From Sinorhizobium meliloti 4H41 (GTDB lineage: Bacteria > Pseudomonadota > Alphaproteobacteria > Rhizobiales > Rhizobiaceae), in NCBI RefSeq assembly GCF_000375585.1, contig NZ_AQWP01000001.1:558001-622000 (forward strand): a DNA stretch of 64,000 nucleotides. Reading direction: 5' to 3'. The notes beneath the pieces were generated by a model that saw nothing but the letters and a program-made list of their open reading frames with translations, did no database searches and was not told the DNA's origin. A program made the position numbers and the translations under genes. Position 1 is the stretch's first letter, and each line of letters opens with the position of its first letter. Below, piece by piece: positions 44,969 through 58,443 of this stretch.

Positions 44969-46852
44969 TTACTGTGGACTGAGGAGAACCGAAAGCGGTG
45001 AGATTACTGCGTTCGGCCAGGAGCCGCCGATGAAGAATTGCAGCGGTTCCTTGTTGGCCTCGGGGCCTGCGAGCGTTCCCGCCAGGGCCAGACTGCCGCT
45101 TCGATAGGGGACGACGCCGGTCACCGAAATATTGCCGGCGGGGCCGACGAAAGCGGCCCGGTCCAGCCGTGCGGTGCCGCTGCCGAAGCTCGCCTCGATG
45201 TCGGCCGTCTGGAACTCGAGCGTGCCGTCGCTTGCCTGCGACAGGGAGAAGAATTCCCCCTTGCGCACGAGATCGGTGAAGGCGTGAACGTCGAAATCGG
45301 CGAGCCTACCGTTGGTGAGCGAATAATCGAGACGGCCGAAGACATCGGCGAGCCCCGTCTCCCAGAGGGGGCGGCCGGTCGCAAGTTCGACGCTGAGAAC
45401 GCCCCGGCCGGTCGGAACGGGACCCTTGAGGCCGAAGCTGTCGAGGACGGCAGCGAAATCGGCGTCTTTCAGGTTCATCTGCAGCTTGCCGCCTTGCCCC
45501 ACCCCTTTTTCCGAGAGCACGGCGCGGCCGCTCAGCCTGCCATTCGCATAGGTGCTGTCGCCGATGTCGAGCGAAACCCGGCTTCCGTCGATCATCACTC
45601 CGGCAGCGACATCGGTCAGGTGCAACGGACCGGCCAGGACTTCCTGGGACGACAGCCGGACATCCAGACGCCAGCCCCCGACAAGAGTCTGGGCCATCCG
45701 CCATCCGCGGTCGTCCTCCTGTGCCGGCTTCAGCGTTGTCAGGGGCAAGCCGTTGAGGTCGATCCGGTCGAAGGCGAGCGTGCCTTCCACGCGCGGCTCC
45801 TTGCCGGAGGGCAATTGCACATCCAGAACGCCCGTCGCCGTGGCTTCGCCGACCGCCAGCTGCAGGTCCTCGAGCTTCAACGCCGTCTCACCGGTGGTCA
45901 CCCTCGTATCGATACTGAACCCGCCCGGAGGCAATCCCGCATCCGGAGCCCCGCGGTACCACGCGGCAAGCGCTGCCAGTGAAGGTGCGGACATCTGCAG
46001 ATGGCCGAAGGCGAAAGGCTGGGTGGAGAAATTGCCGATACCCTCGAAGGAAAAGGTCAACGGAGCCGAGGTGAGCGATGTCTTGAGAGCGGCGTTGCGC
46101 CTGGCGAAGAGGGCGAGCGGCTCCTCGCATACGAAGGCCCAGCCAACCGCTTCTCCGCCGATGATCGCGGAGAATTGTGCGCTCAGCCGCCCTCCGAAGG
46201 AAGGCCATTTGAGGGTACCGGAAATCCCCGCGACGTCTATGCCCTCACCGGTTGGCGCCATGTGGTCGACAACGCGGAAGCGGCCATTCTCGATGGTGAT
46301 GTCTCCGAAGGGAGCCTCGTCACGCGGCACGGTATTGCCCGGCGGCACCAGCCAGTCCGGTTTTTGCCAGTTGAACGCGCCGTCGGCCCCGCGCTCGAGC
46401 GTGAGGACCGGATCGACGAGCGTGATCTCGTCAAGAGCCTGTTCGCCACGAAGTGCGGAAAGCAGGCTGAACGAAGCGGTGATGCGGCCGATCTCGGCGA
46501 GCGGGCGCGGCTCGGGTCCGGTGGAGACGATCGTCGTTGCGGGGAGCGTCACCACGGGTTCCGGCCAGAACCGGACTTCCGGCTCGCCGCTGATCTTGCT
46601 TTTCCCGCCCGACCAGTCGTCGAGCATCCGCTCCATCGCCGCGCGGGCCTCGGTCGTCGAAACCACGAGCGGCAGCGCGGCATTGTATGCGGCGGCGAGG
46701 GCGATGCCTATGGCGGCCGACCAAACGAGGTGGCGCCGGCGAAGCCGCGCCCACAGGCGCGAATCGCCCAATATCTGGAACATCTTCCTCGTCATTTCGG
46801 TCGGACTGCCATCGCCTCGGGTAAGCCGCTTGGATAGGACTTCAGCCTGCAT
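44969..46852 (-). CDS. AsmA-family protein (envelope, possible lipid-transfer type)
   Basis: 627 residues. One N-terminal hydrophobic segment (about 44-66, V-W-S-A-A-I-G-I-A-L-A-A-A-Y-N-A-A-L-P-L-V-V) anchors a long beta-rich periplasmic body. The AsmA N-terminal pattern F-W-P-E-P-V-V-T-L-P and L-V-D-P-V-L-T-L-E-R-G-A-D-G-A-F-N-W are present, as is the C-terminal AsmA_2 stretch with L-A-T-G-R-P-L and L-T-N-G-R-L. AsmA-like proteins are linked to outer-membrane biogenesis and lipid transport. The start is uncertain: ATG at 46852, 46795 or 46783 are possible and none has a strong ribosome site. Divergent from acsA2. Confidence 0.8.
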   Translation of the reverse strand: MQAEVLSKRLTRGDGSPTEMTRKMFQILGDSRLWARLRRRHLVWSAAIGIALAAAYNAALPLVVSTTEARAAMERMLDDWSGGKSKISGEPEVRFWPEPVVTLPATTIVSTGPEPRPLAEIGRITASFSLLSALRGEQALDEITLVDPVLTLERGADGAFNWQKPDWLVPPGNTVPRDEAPFGDITIENGRFRVVDHMAPTGEGIDVAGISGTLKWPSFGGRLSAQFSAIIGGEAVGWAFVCEEPLALFARRNAALKTSLTSAPLTFSFEGIGNFSTQPFAFGHLQMSAPSLAALAAWYRGAPDAGLPPGGFSIDTRVTTGETALKLEDLQLAVGEATATGVLDVQLPSGKEPRVEGTLAFDRIDLNGLPLTTLKPAQEDDRGWRMAQTLVGGWRLDVRLSSQEVLAGPLHLTDVAAGVMIDGSRVSLDIGDSTYANGRLSGRAVLSEKGVGQGGKLQMNLKDADFAAVLDSFGLKGPVPTGRGVLSVELATGRPLWETGLADVFGRLDYSLTNGRLADFDVHAFTDLVRKGEFFSLSQASDGTLEFQTADIEASFGSGTARLDRAAFVGPAGNISVTGVVPYRSGSLALAGTLAGPEANKEPLQFFIGGSWPNAVISPLSVLLSPQ

Positions 46853-46967
46853 AAAGCAAATGCCGCTGACATGGAAATGTCGCCGTCGCGATCATGCGGA
46901 GCCGCATCCGCACTGTTTGTTCCGCGCTGCAGCATGATATAGAAAAGTCCGAAGAGCGGAGGAAAGC

Positions 46968-48920
<1,953 letters not shown>

Positions 48921-48926
48921 ATTCGT

Positions 48927-50690
48927 CTATGACCTGCGTTCGAGCGACCGGGACACCAGGATGACGGGGACCATCCCGGCCAGGACGATGATCATCGCCG
49001 CAACGGAGGCGTCTTCCACCTTCGCCCGCGAGGCATCCTCGTAGACCAGCGTCGCGAGCGTATTGAAATTGAACGGACGCAGCATGATGGTCGCGGAAAG
49101 CTCTTTCATCGTCTCTATGAAGACGAGGAGCGCGGCCGTCAGCACTGCGGGCCGCATCATGGGCAGGAGGACCGCCCGCAGCGTCTGGCCGCTCGTGCGC
49201 CCGAGCGCGCGTGCGGCCATGTCCAGATGCGGCGACAGTTTCTGGAAGCCGGCCTCGAGCGTCCCTTCCGCCATGGTCAGGAACCGGACCGTGCAGGCAT
49301 AGATGATGGCAAAGCCGGTGCCGCTCATGAGCAGGCCGGTGGAAATCCCGAAAAGCCCCCGCATCTCGGCGTCGATGGCATTGTCCAGGGCCGCGAGCGG
49401 AAAGAGCACCCCGATTGCCAGGACCGTTCCGGGCACGCCATAGCCGAAGGAGGCGAGCCGCCCGGCGATATCGATGATGCGCGAACGCCCGGTGCGCGCG
49501 GCATAGGCGAGCACGAAACCCAGGAGCACGGTCGCAAACGCCGTCAGTCCGGAGACGAGGATGCTGTTTAGCAGCGCACTCAGGAGGCGGGGTGCCAGGA
49601 ACTGGTCGAGGCGTTTCAGGGCATAGTCGCCCAGAACGAGGAATGGAACGGCAAAGCCCGACAGCGTCGGCAAAAGGCAGGCGGCCGTCGCTGCCCATTT
49701 CTTCCAGCCGGAAAGTTTCAGCCTCGCGGCGTCGTGAACTGCGGCCGTGGTCTTCTGGCTCGCAAAGCGCTGTCTGCGGCGCGCCACCCTCTCGACCATC
49801 ATCAGCCCAATGACGAAAACCAGCATGATGCAGGCGATCTGCGCCGCGCCGGCGAGGCTGCCGCGGTTGAGCCAGGTGTCGAAGATGGAGAAGGTCAGGG
49901 TCTGCACACCGAGAAATTCGACCGCCCCGATATCGTTCAGCGTTTCCATGGCAACGAGCGTGAGGCCGATCATGATCGCCGGCCGCGCCATCGGAAGCTG
50001 GACGCGGAAGAAGACCTTCAGCGGTCCGGCGCCGAGCGTCCGGGCCACGTCCGCGGCGGCGCGGCCCTGCATGAGGAACATGGAGCGGCAGGCGAGATAG
50101 ATATAGGGATAGAGCACCGAGCTCAGCACGAGCACGGCGCCGCCGAGGGAGCGCACGTCGGGAAACCAGTAATCGCGGCTCGTCTGAAATCCGAAGAGGG
50201 CTCGGATCAGACCCTGCACAGGGCCGGTGAAGGTGAGCAGCTCCCCGAAGGCATAGGCCGAAAGATAGGCCGGTATGGCAAGCGGCAGCACCAGGGCCGC
50301 GGAAAGGAAGCGGCGTAACGGAAATTCATAGGTTGCCACCAGCCAGGCGGTGACGATGCCGATCACGGCGGTGGCGGTGCCTGTGAACAGGACCAGGAGA
50401 AGCGTGCGACCGGTTGCGCGCGGGATGACGTTTTCAATGAGATGCGGCCAGTCTGCGGTGCCGCCGGAAATGGCGAGCCACGCAATGGCAAGAATCGGCA
50501 TGAGCACGACGGCGGAGGCGAGTCCGGCCCAGCCGGTGAGCAGCGGATGGTGAAGGCCGGTGCCGGAGCTGGCGTAGCGCCGCTTGAGGCTTTTGGCGGT
50601 GAAGTGCAAACGATCCGTCCGAAGCAATGCCGATCGAAATGACGAGTGAGGAAACGGCCCGCAGTTTCCTCGACCTTCGAGAACCGACAA
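48927..50690 (-). CDS. Fused ferric-iron ABC transporter permease (FbpB/SfuB type)
   Basis: Up to 587 residues with about 12 hydrophobic helices and two EAA loops: D-V-A-R-T-L-G-A-G-P-L-K-V-F-F-R-V-Q-L-P in the first half and M-A-A-R-A-L-G-R-T-S-G-Q-T-L-R-A-V-L-L-P in the second. This duplicated layout is that of FbpB/SfuB iron permeases. No ATPase or binding-protein gene is adjacent; a matching binding protein (fbpA) lies at 60090-61130. The start is uncertain: TTG at 50690 has AAGGAA upstream; the first ATG is far inside helix 1. It follows cbrA by 41 bp on the same strand. Confidence 0.85.
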   Translation of the reverse strand: MSVLEGRGNCGPFPHSSFRSALLRTDRLHFTAKSLKRRYASSGTGLHHPLLTGWAGLASAVVLMPILAIAWLAISGGTADWPHLIENVIPRATGRTLLLVLFTGTATAVIGIVTAWLVATYEFPLRRFLSAALVLPLAIPAYLSAYAFGELLTFTGPVQGLIRALFGFQTSRDYWFPDVRSLGGAVLVLSSVLYPYIYLACRSMFLMQGRAAADVARTLGAGPLKVFFRVQLPMARPAIMIGLTLVAMETLNDIGAVEFLGVQTLTFSIFDTWLNRGSLAGAAQIACIMLVFVIGLMMVERVARRRQRFASQKTTAAVHDAARLKLSGWKKWAATAACLLPTLSGFAVPFLVLGDYALKRLDQFLAPRLLSALLNSILVSGLTAFATVLLGFVLAYAARTGRSRIIDIAGRLASFGYGVPGTVLAIGVLFPLAALDNAIDAEMRGLFGISTGLLMSGTGFAIIYACTVRFLTMAEGTLEAGFQKLSPHLDMAARALGRTSGQTLRAVLLPMMRPAVLTAALLVFIETMKELSATIMLRPFNFNTLATLVYEDASRAKVEDASVAAMIIVLAGMVPVILVSRSLERRS

Positions 50691-50731
50691 ACTGGTTCCT
50701 TCAGGTCAACATTTCCTTACAGCATTCGGTT

Positions 50732-54127
<3,396 letters not shown>

Positions 54128-54254
54128 CGGCAGACCTACTGACGGATCGCTTGCGCGTTAACGCTCTATTAATACCCAGCCCATCGGCGAGGGTCCAGCA
54201 ACGGTGCGGCCTCGGCCACGTCTTTCGGCGCGGAAGGTTAATGTGCACGGTTTA

Positions 54255-54287
54255 TTGTGCGCTGCACAAATTTATTGCAATGCACAA
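54255..54287 (+). promoter_or_regulatory. Tandem TGCA-rich palindromes upstream of the phasin gene (candidate PhaR/AniA site)
   Basis: TTGTGCGCTGCACAA at 54255-54269 is a perfect palindrome (6-bp arms, 3-bp centre). TTGCAATGCACAA at 54275-54287 repeats the TTG/CAA and TGCA pattern. Centres are about 19 bp apart. PhaR-type repressors bind TGC/GCA-rich sites at phasin promoters, so this is the probable site. Confidence 0.6.
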
Positions 54288-54359
54288 CCAAATCCGCTAT
54301 AGAACCGTCATCAATCAAAACGGCGCCTCTCAAGAGGGCCACACCAAGGAGCGCATGAA

Positions 54360-54806
54360 ATGGCTACCAGGAAGACCGAAGACGCATTTTCCCTCTCTTT
54401 CGACCCGACCAAGTTTGCCGACAGCTTCCGCGAGTTCGCCGAAAAGGGCGCCGCGCAGTCGAAGGAAGCCTACGCCAAGATGAAGACCGCGACCGAGGAA
54501 GCAGCGAAGACTGTCGAAGCGACGGTCGAGAGCGCTCAATCGGGCACCGTCGAACTCGGCCTCAAGGCCATCGACGCGCTGCGCACCAATGCCGAAAGCT
54601 CGCTCTCGCACATGGAAGCTCTGCTCGGCGTGAGGTCGCTCTCCGAACTCGTCGAACTGCAGACCGCCTTCATCCGCAAGCAGGCCGAGCTTGCCGTCGA
54701 GCAGGCGAAGACGATGCAGGAAGCAACGCGCAAGGTCGCCGAGAACGTTGCCAAGCCCGGCAAGGATGCCGCGGAAAAGGCGATGTCCAGCCTCAAGAAG
54801 GGCTGA
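54360..54806 (+). CDS. phaP1: Phasin, PHB granule-associated protein
   Basis: 148-residue Ala/Glu/Lys-rich helical protein. It has the phasin_2-type pattern: D-P-T-K-F-A-D-S-F-R-E-F-A-E-K-G near 15-30, an amphipathic coiled region (A-K-T-V-E-A-T), a middle S-S-L-S-H-M-E-A-L-L-G-V-R-S-L-S-E-L-V-E-L-Q and a Lys-rich tail. Phasins coat PHB granules. It is divergent from cbrA with the palindromes between, and is followed by a strong terminator. Start ATG at 54360, ribosome site AAGGAG ten bases ahead. Confidence 0.93.
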   Translation: MATRKTEDAFSLSFDPTKFADSFREFAEKGAAQSKEAYAKMKTATEEAAKTVEATVESAQSGTVELGLKAIDALRTNAESSLSHMEALLGVRSLSELVELQTAFIRKQAELAVEQAKTMQEATRKVAENVAKPGKDAAEKAMSSLKKG

Positions 54807-54837
54807 TCGGCCGCGCCGTTTCAATCGGATTCGAAGC

Positions 54838-54870
54838 AAAGACCGGGTGGCTTGCCATCCGGTCTTTTTG
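54838..54870 (+). terminator. Rho-independent terminator of the phasin gene
   Basis: AAAGACCGGGTGGC pairs with GCCATCCGGTCTTT (one G-U) and runs into TTTTTG. Classic stem plus T run, 32 bp after the stop. Confidence 0.85.
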
Positions 54871-54967
54871 CTGGATAATCTGAACTTAAGGCTTGCAAAT
54901 CGGTGTGAGTGACCGTATGTGAGCCGCCAAGCGACGACCCGAATAACATTGGAGTCGCCCGTCGAGT

Positions 54968-55044
54968 GCGGTTGTAGCTCAGTTGGTTAGAGCGCAGGTT
55001 TGTGGCACCTGAGGTCGGTGGTTCGAGACCACCCAACCGTACCA
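54968..55044 (+). tRNA. tRNA-His (GTG anticodon), CCA encoded, no G-1
   Basis: 77 bases with a full cloverleaf. Acceptor GCGGTTG (54968-54974) pairs with CAACCGT (55034-55040), so position 1:72 is G:U; discriminator A73 at 55041, CCA at 55042-55044. Anticodon stem CAGGT/ACCTG with loop TTGTGGC, anticodon GTG at 55002-55004. T arm GGTGGTTCGAGACCACC. Most bacterial tRNA-His carry an extra G-1 paired to C73; here that is missing, as reported for many alphaproteobacteria. Confidence 0.97.
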
Positions 55045-55358
55045 TTTCTTTCAAGACATATCCTTCCAGCCGGTCCACGATCCGCAAGGCTCGTGGTTGT
55101 GGTCGAATGCCCAGGCGGCGAAAACGCCGATAGGTCTGGCACTTCGGCCTTCTGCGCTCGCCGCACTCAATCCTCGTTGCGTCGGGGATGTGGCCCCGAC
55201 CTTATCACCTCTGGAATATAGACTGCTTCGTCACGCTGCGGCATTCTCACCGAGTGGGACAAGCATCATAGCTGCCTTAGCCGACCTGGACATCAAGACG
55301 CTGAGAGAGCCGTTCCAGGCCGCGCCGGCAGGCAGCACGACGACGGCTGGAGGAGCAC
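55045..55358 (+). other. 314-bp stretch between tRNA-His and the SDR gene; no gene seen
   Basis: The plus-strand frame through it lacks a ribosome site and domain pattern. No repeat of the tRNA 3' end was seen within the next 2.5 kb, so no attachment-site pair is evident. It should hold the promoter for the SDR/oxidase pair. Confidence 0.5.
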
Positions 55359-56126
55359 GTGGCTGGTCGACTGGACGGAAAAATTGCGCTTATCAGCGGC
55401 GGGGCAGGGGGGTGTGGTCTCGCCGCCACCGAACTTTTCGCTCGGGAGGGCGCAGCGGTCGGGATCGTGGATCTCCCGCAGAGCGATGGCGAGGCCATCG
55501 CCGCCCGCCTCCGCAGCGAGGGCTTCAGAGCGGCATTCGCCTCGGCCGACGTGTCGGACGAACGTCAGGTAACGCAAGCGGTGGAGAGGGTTTCGGGAGA
55601 ACTCGGACCGATCACGGTCCTGTTCAATCACGCGGGCACCATCGTCATTCGGCCGTTTCTGGAGACCACGGTCGACGAGTGGGACAGGCTGATGGCCGTC
55701 AACGTGCGCAGCATGTTCCTCATGACCCGCGCCGTTCTTCCCCAGATGATCGACGCCGGAGGCGGATCGATCGTCTGCACCTCTTCCATATCGGCGGTGG
55801 CCGCAACGCCGATGGAGGTTCTTTACAATACGACCAAGGGGGCGTGCCACATGTTCGCCCGATCCGTCGCCGTGGAGTTCAGGGATCGGAACATCCGGTG
55901 CAATGCGGTTTGCCCCGGTTTCATCCAGACGGCGCACGGCCAAAGGGAAGTCGAGGAGCTGACCCGCTACGGGGTCGATGTCTCCGAGGCGGCGATCGCC
56001 GCCCAGCAGGGGCGGATGTCCCGGCCGGACGAGGTCGCCAAGGCCGCCCTTTATCTTGCGAGCGACGACGCAAGCTTCGTCAGCGGCGCCCATCTGTTCG
56101 TCGACAATTGTTTTACAGCGGTGTGA
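55359..56126 (+). CDS. Short-chain dehydrogenase/reductase (classical SDR)
   Basis: 255-residue NAD(P)-dependent oxidoreductase. The dinucleotide loop appears as S-G-G-A-G-G-C-G-L-A-A (usual T-G-x-x-x-G-I-G). The rest is N-H-A-G for N-N-A-G, the active serine in V-C-T-S-S-I-S-A, Y-N-T-T-K for Y-x-x-x-K, and C-P-G-F-I-Q-T. The C-terminal V-S-G-A-H-L-F-V-D is standard. Start GTG at 55359 after GGAGGAGCAC. It lies 10 bp before the lactone-oxidase-like gene, so the two probably form an oxidative sugar/polyol pathway; the substrate is unknown. Confidence 0.88.
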   Translation: MAGRLDGKIALISGGAGGCGLAATELFAREGAAVGIVDLPQSDGEAIAARLRSEGFRAAFASADVSDERQVTQAVERVSGELGPITVLFNHAGTIVIRPFLETTVDEWDRLMAVNVRSMFLMTRAVLPQMIDAGGGSIVCTSSISAVAATPMEVLYNTTKGACHMFARSVAVEFRDRNIRCNAVCPGFIQTAHGQREVEELTRYGVDVSEAAIAAQQGRMSRPDEVAKAALYLASDDASFVSGAHLFVDNCFTAV

Positions 56127-56136
56127 GGGGAGAAAC

Positions 56137-57375
56137 ATGGCTTTCGAGAAAGGTGGAGTCTGGCGGAACTGGGTAGGCAATCAGTATTGCGTATCGCAAT
56201 ACAAGGCCTCGCCCGAATCCGAGTCCGAACTGGCCGAACTGGTCGCAGAGGCGGACAAGCGGGATCTCGGAGTGCGCGTCTCGGGTTCGGGCCACTCCTT
56301 CACGCCGGTCGTAGGGACCAGCGGTCTCCTTTTGTCGCTGGCAAATCTCAGGGGCGTTCAGAACGTCGACAAGGCGCGCAAGCAAATTACCGTGGCAGGC
56401 GGAACGCGCATCAACGAGGTGGGCAAGACGCTGAAGCAGCACGGACTGTCGCTGATCAATCAGGGCGATATCGACAGCCAGGCGGTCGCCGGCGCCTTTA
56501 CCACCGGAACCCACGGGACCGGGATCAAGCTCGCAAACATGGCGTCTTCGATCGCCGGAATGAGGATCGTCAAGGCGAACGGGGAAATTCTCGACATCGA
56601 TGGGAGCCACGAAGAACTCCTCCACGCGGCTCAGGTCTCGGTCGGCACGCTCGGCGTCATCTCGTCCATGACGCTCAACGTCATGGACGCCTATAACCTG
56701 CACGAGCGGCTGTGGCGTGACGACTTCGAGACCTGCATCGAGCGCCATGACGAACTGGCCGCAAATCACCGGCATTTCGGATTTTTCTGGTGCCCGACGC
56801 CGGAAAGCCGTCACCTCTACTGCCTGCCGGATACCTCGGCCGTCTCGTCCACGAACAAATTGGCCGATGTCTGCGAAATGAAGGTGACGGATATCACCGA
56901 CGCAGCGCCCATGGAGAGCGAGTTCGAAAAGATCGCCTACAGTTCGGAAGTCTATCCCATCGAATACGTCCCCAACTTCGTCGAACTCGAATATGCGGTG
57001 CCCCTCGAACACGGCAAGGCAGCAGTCAGAGCCGTGCGCGATCTCATGCTCAACAAGCATACGAACTGCATCTATCCGATCGAATATCGCTTCACCGCCG
57101 GCGATCCGGCGTGGATGAGCCCCTTCCATCACCAGGACAGCATCACGCTCTCCGTCTCGGGCGGCCCGGGGATCGATTACTGGGCATATCTGAAGGACGT
57201 CGACCAGATCCTGCGCGGATACGACTCGCGGCCGCATTGGGGGAAGATGCATTTCCTCGACACCGACGATGTGACGCATCTCTATCCGCGTGCCGGGGAC
57301 TTCCGCGCGCTGCGAAGGGAACTGGACCCGAAAGGGCGCTTCCTGAACGACCATCTGAAGATGCTGCTCGGCTGA
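56137..57375 (+). CDS. FAD-linked sugar-lactone/alditol oxidase (VAO family, ALO type)
   Basis: 412-residue oxidase. The FAD_binding_4 domain is at about 15-180: V-R-V-S-G-S-G-H-S-F-T-P has the histidine that carries covalent FAD in the family. Then I-N-Q-G-D-I-D-S-Q-A-V-A-G-A-F-T-T-G-T-H-G-T-G, the phosphate-binding part. The C-terminal ALO domain ends with H-W-G-K-M and R-R-E-L-D-P-K-G-R-F-L-N-D-H-L. Members oxidise L-gulono-, L-galactono- or D-arabinono-lactones, or alditols. No signal peptide. Start ATG at 56137 after GAGGGGAGAAAC; the longer frame from 55978 runs in the SDR gene. Confidence 0.87.
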   Translation: MAFEKGGVWRNWVGNQYCVSQYKASPESESELAELVAEADKRDLGVRVSGSGHSFTPVVGTSGLLLSLANLRGVQNVDKARKQITVAGGTRINEVGKTLKQHGLSLINQGDIDSQAVAGAFTTGTHGTGIKLANMASSIAGMRIVKANGEILDIDGSHEELLHAAQVSVGTLGVISSMTLNVMDAYNLHERLWRDDFETCIERHDELAANHRHFGFFWCPTPESRHLYCLPDTSAVSSTNKLADVCEMKVTDITDAAPMESEFEKIAYSSEVYPIEYVPNFVELEYAVPLEHGKAAVRAVRDLMLNKHTNCIYPIEYRFTAGDPAWMSPFHHQDSITLSVSGGPGIDYWAYLKDVDQILRGYDSRPHWGKMHFLDTDDVTHLYPRAGDFRALRRELDPKGRFLNDHLKMLLG

Positions 57376-57446
57376 CCTTCATGATTTCAGGTGGAGTTGA
57401 CACGCGGGATGCGGCCGAAACCGCACACAGTTTTCCTCATCCCGCT

Positions 57447-58328
57447 CTAAACGAATATCTGATGCTCCGCCGTCACCAGTTCCTGCAGAAACGCTGCGAC
57501 CGTGCGCACGCGCACCAGGTCGCGGGCGCTCTCGTGATAGGTCGTCCAGTAGGCGCGTCGGATCGTCGTCTGGGGGAGCAGGCGTACAAGCTCCGGATAT
57601 TGCCGGGCGATGTAGTTATGCAGGATGCCGATGCCGGCGCTGGAGCGGGCGGCTTCGGTCTGGCCCGTGGCGCTGGAGATCTCGAAGGAGGCATTCCAGC
57701 TGCGCATGACCTCGCTGGAGAAATTGAGCGACGGCGTGAAGATCAGATCCTCCACATAACCGATCCGGCGATGGTTCTTGAGATCGTCGACAGACCCGGG
57801 TGTGCCGTAGCGGCCAAGATATTCTGCCGATGCGTAGAGGCCCAGTGTATAATCGGTAAGCTTGGACGAGACGAGCCGCCCCTGTTCCGGCCGTTCGATG
57901 GTAATCGCGATATCGGCCTCGCGCTGCGACAGCGAGAAGGAGCGCGGAACAGGAACGAGCTGGAGCTTCAGTTCCGGGTAACGTGCCGTGAGCCGCCCGA
58001 GACGCGGCGCCAGGAACGAGACGCCGAAACCATCAGGGGCGCCGATGCGCACCGTGCCCGCGATCGCCGTATCGATCCGCCCGACCTGCGATTGGGCGGC
58101 GAGCATCTCGGTTTCCATGCGCTCGGCCGCGGCAAAGAAGACCTCGCCTTCGGCCGTTAGTTCGCAGCCGTTGGGACGCCGGATGAGGAGCTTCGCTTTC
58201 AGCTTTTCCTCGAGCGCGGTAACCCGCCGGCTGAGCGTCGCGTGATTGATGCCGAGCCTTTTCGAGGCGGCGAGGATCTGGCCCGTCCGAGCGACGGCCA
58301 GAAATACCCGGACGTCGTCCCAGTTCAT
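57447..58328 (-). CDS. LysR-family transcriptional regulator divergent from mmsA
   Basis: 293 residues. HTH at about 3-60: V-R-V-F-L-A-V-A-R-T-G-Q-I-L-A-A-S-K-R-L-G-I-N-H-A-T-L-S-R-R-V. Effector domain with A-D-I-A-I-T-I-E-R-P-E and S-A-G-I-G-I-L. Start ATG at 58328; the frame to 58421 is longer but the HTH begins right after 58328. The 115-bp divergent spacer to mmsA suggests it controls that gene. Confidence 0.9.
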   Translation of the reverse strand: MNWDDVRVFLAVARTGQILAASKRLGINHATLSRRVTALEEKLKAKLLIRRPNGCELTAEGEVFFAAAERMETEMLAAQSQVGRIDTAIAGTVRIGAPDGFGVSFLAPRLGRLTARYPELKLQLVPVPRSFSLSQREADIAITIERPEQGRLVSSKLTDYTLGLYASAEYLGRYGTPGSVDDLKNHRRIGYVEDLIFTPSLNFSSEVMRSWNASFEISSATGQTEAARSSAGIGILHNYIARQYPELVRLLPQTTIRRAYWTTYHESARDLVRVRTVAAFLQELVTAEHQIFV

Positions 58329-58443
58329 GCGAACGCTTTCATGGGCTTTAATTTGTGCACAACGGTTCCTGAAATTCGGAAATTGAATTGTTGAAATCGT
58401 AGTGCGATCATGAGGGCACAATCAAGGGTCAGGAGAAACACTC

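Noticed and set aside
55097-56176. A 359-codon plus-strand frame across the SDR gene
   Set aside because: The SDR motifs are in the other frame; this one is Arg/Gly-rich without pattern.
54968-57450. Genomic island with att sites at tRNA-His
   Set aside because: No repeat of the tRNA 3' end and no integrase were seen in this interval; the insertion idea is kept only as a low-level possibility.
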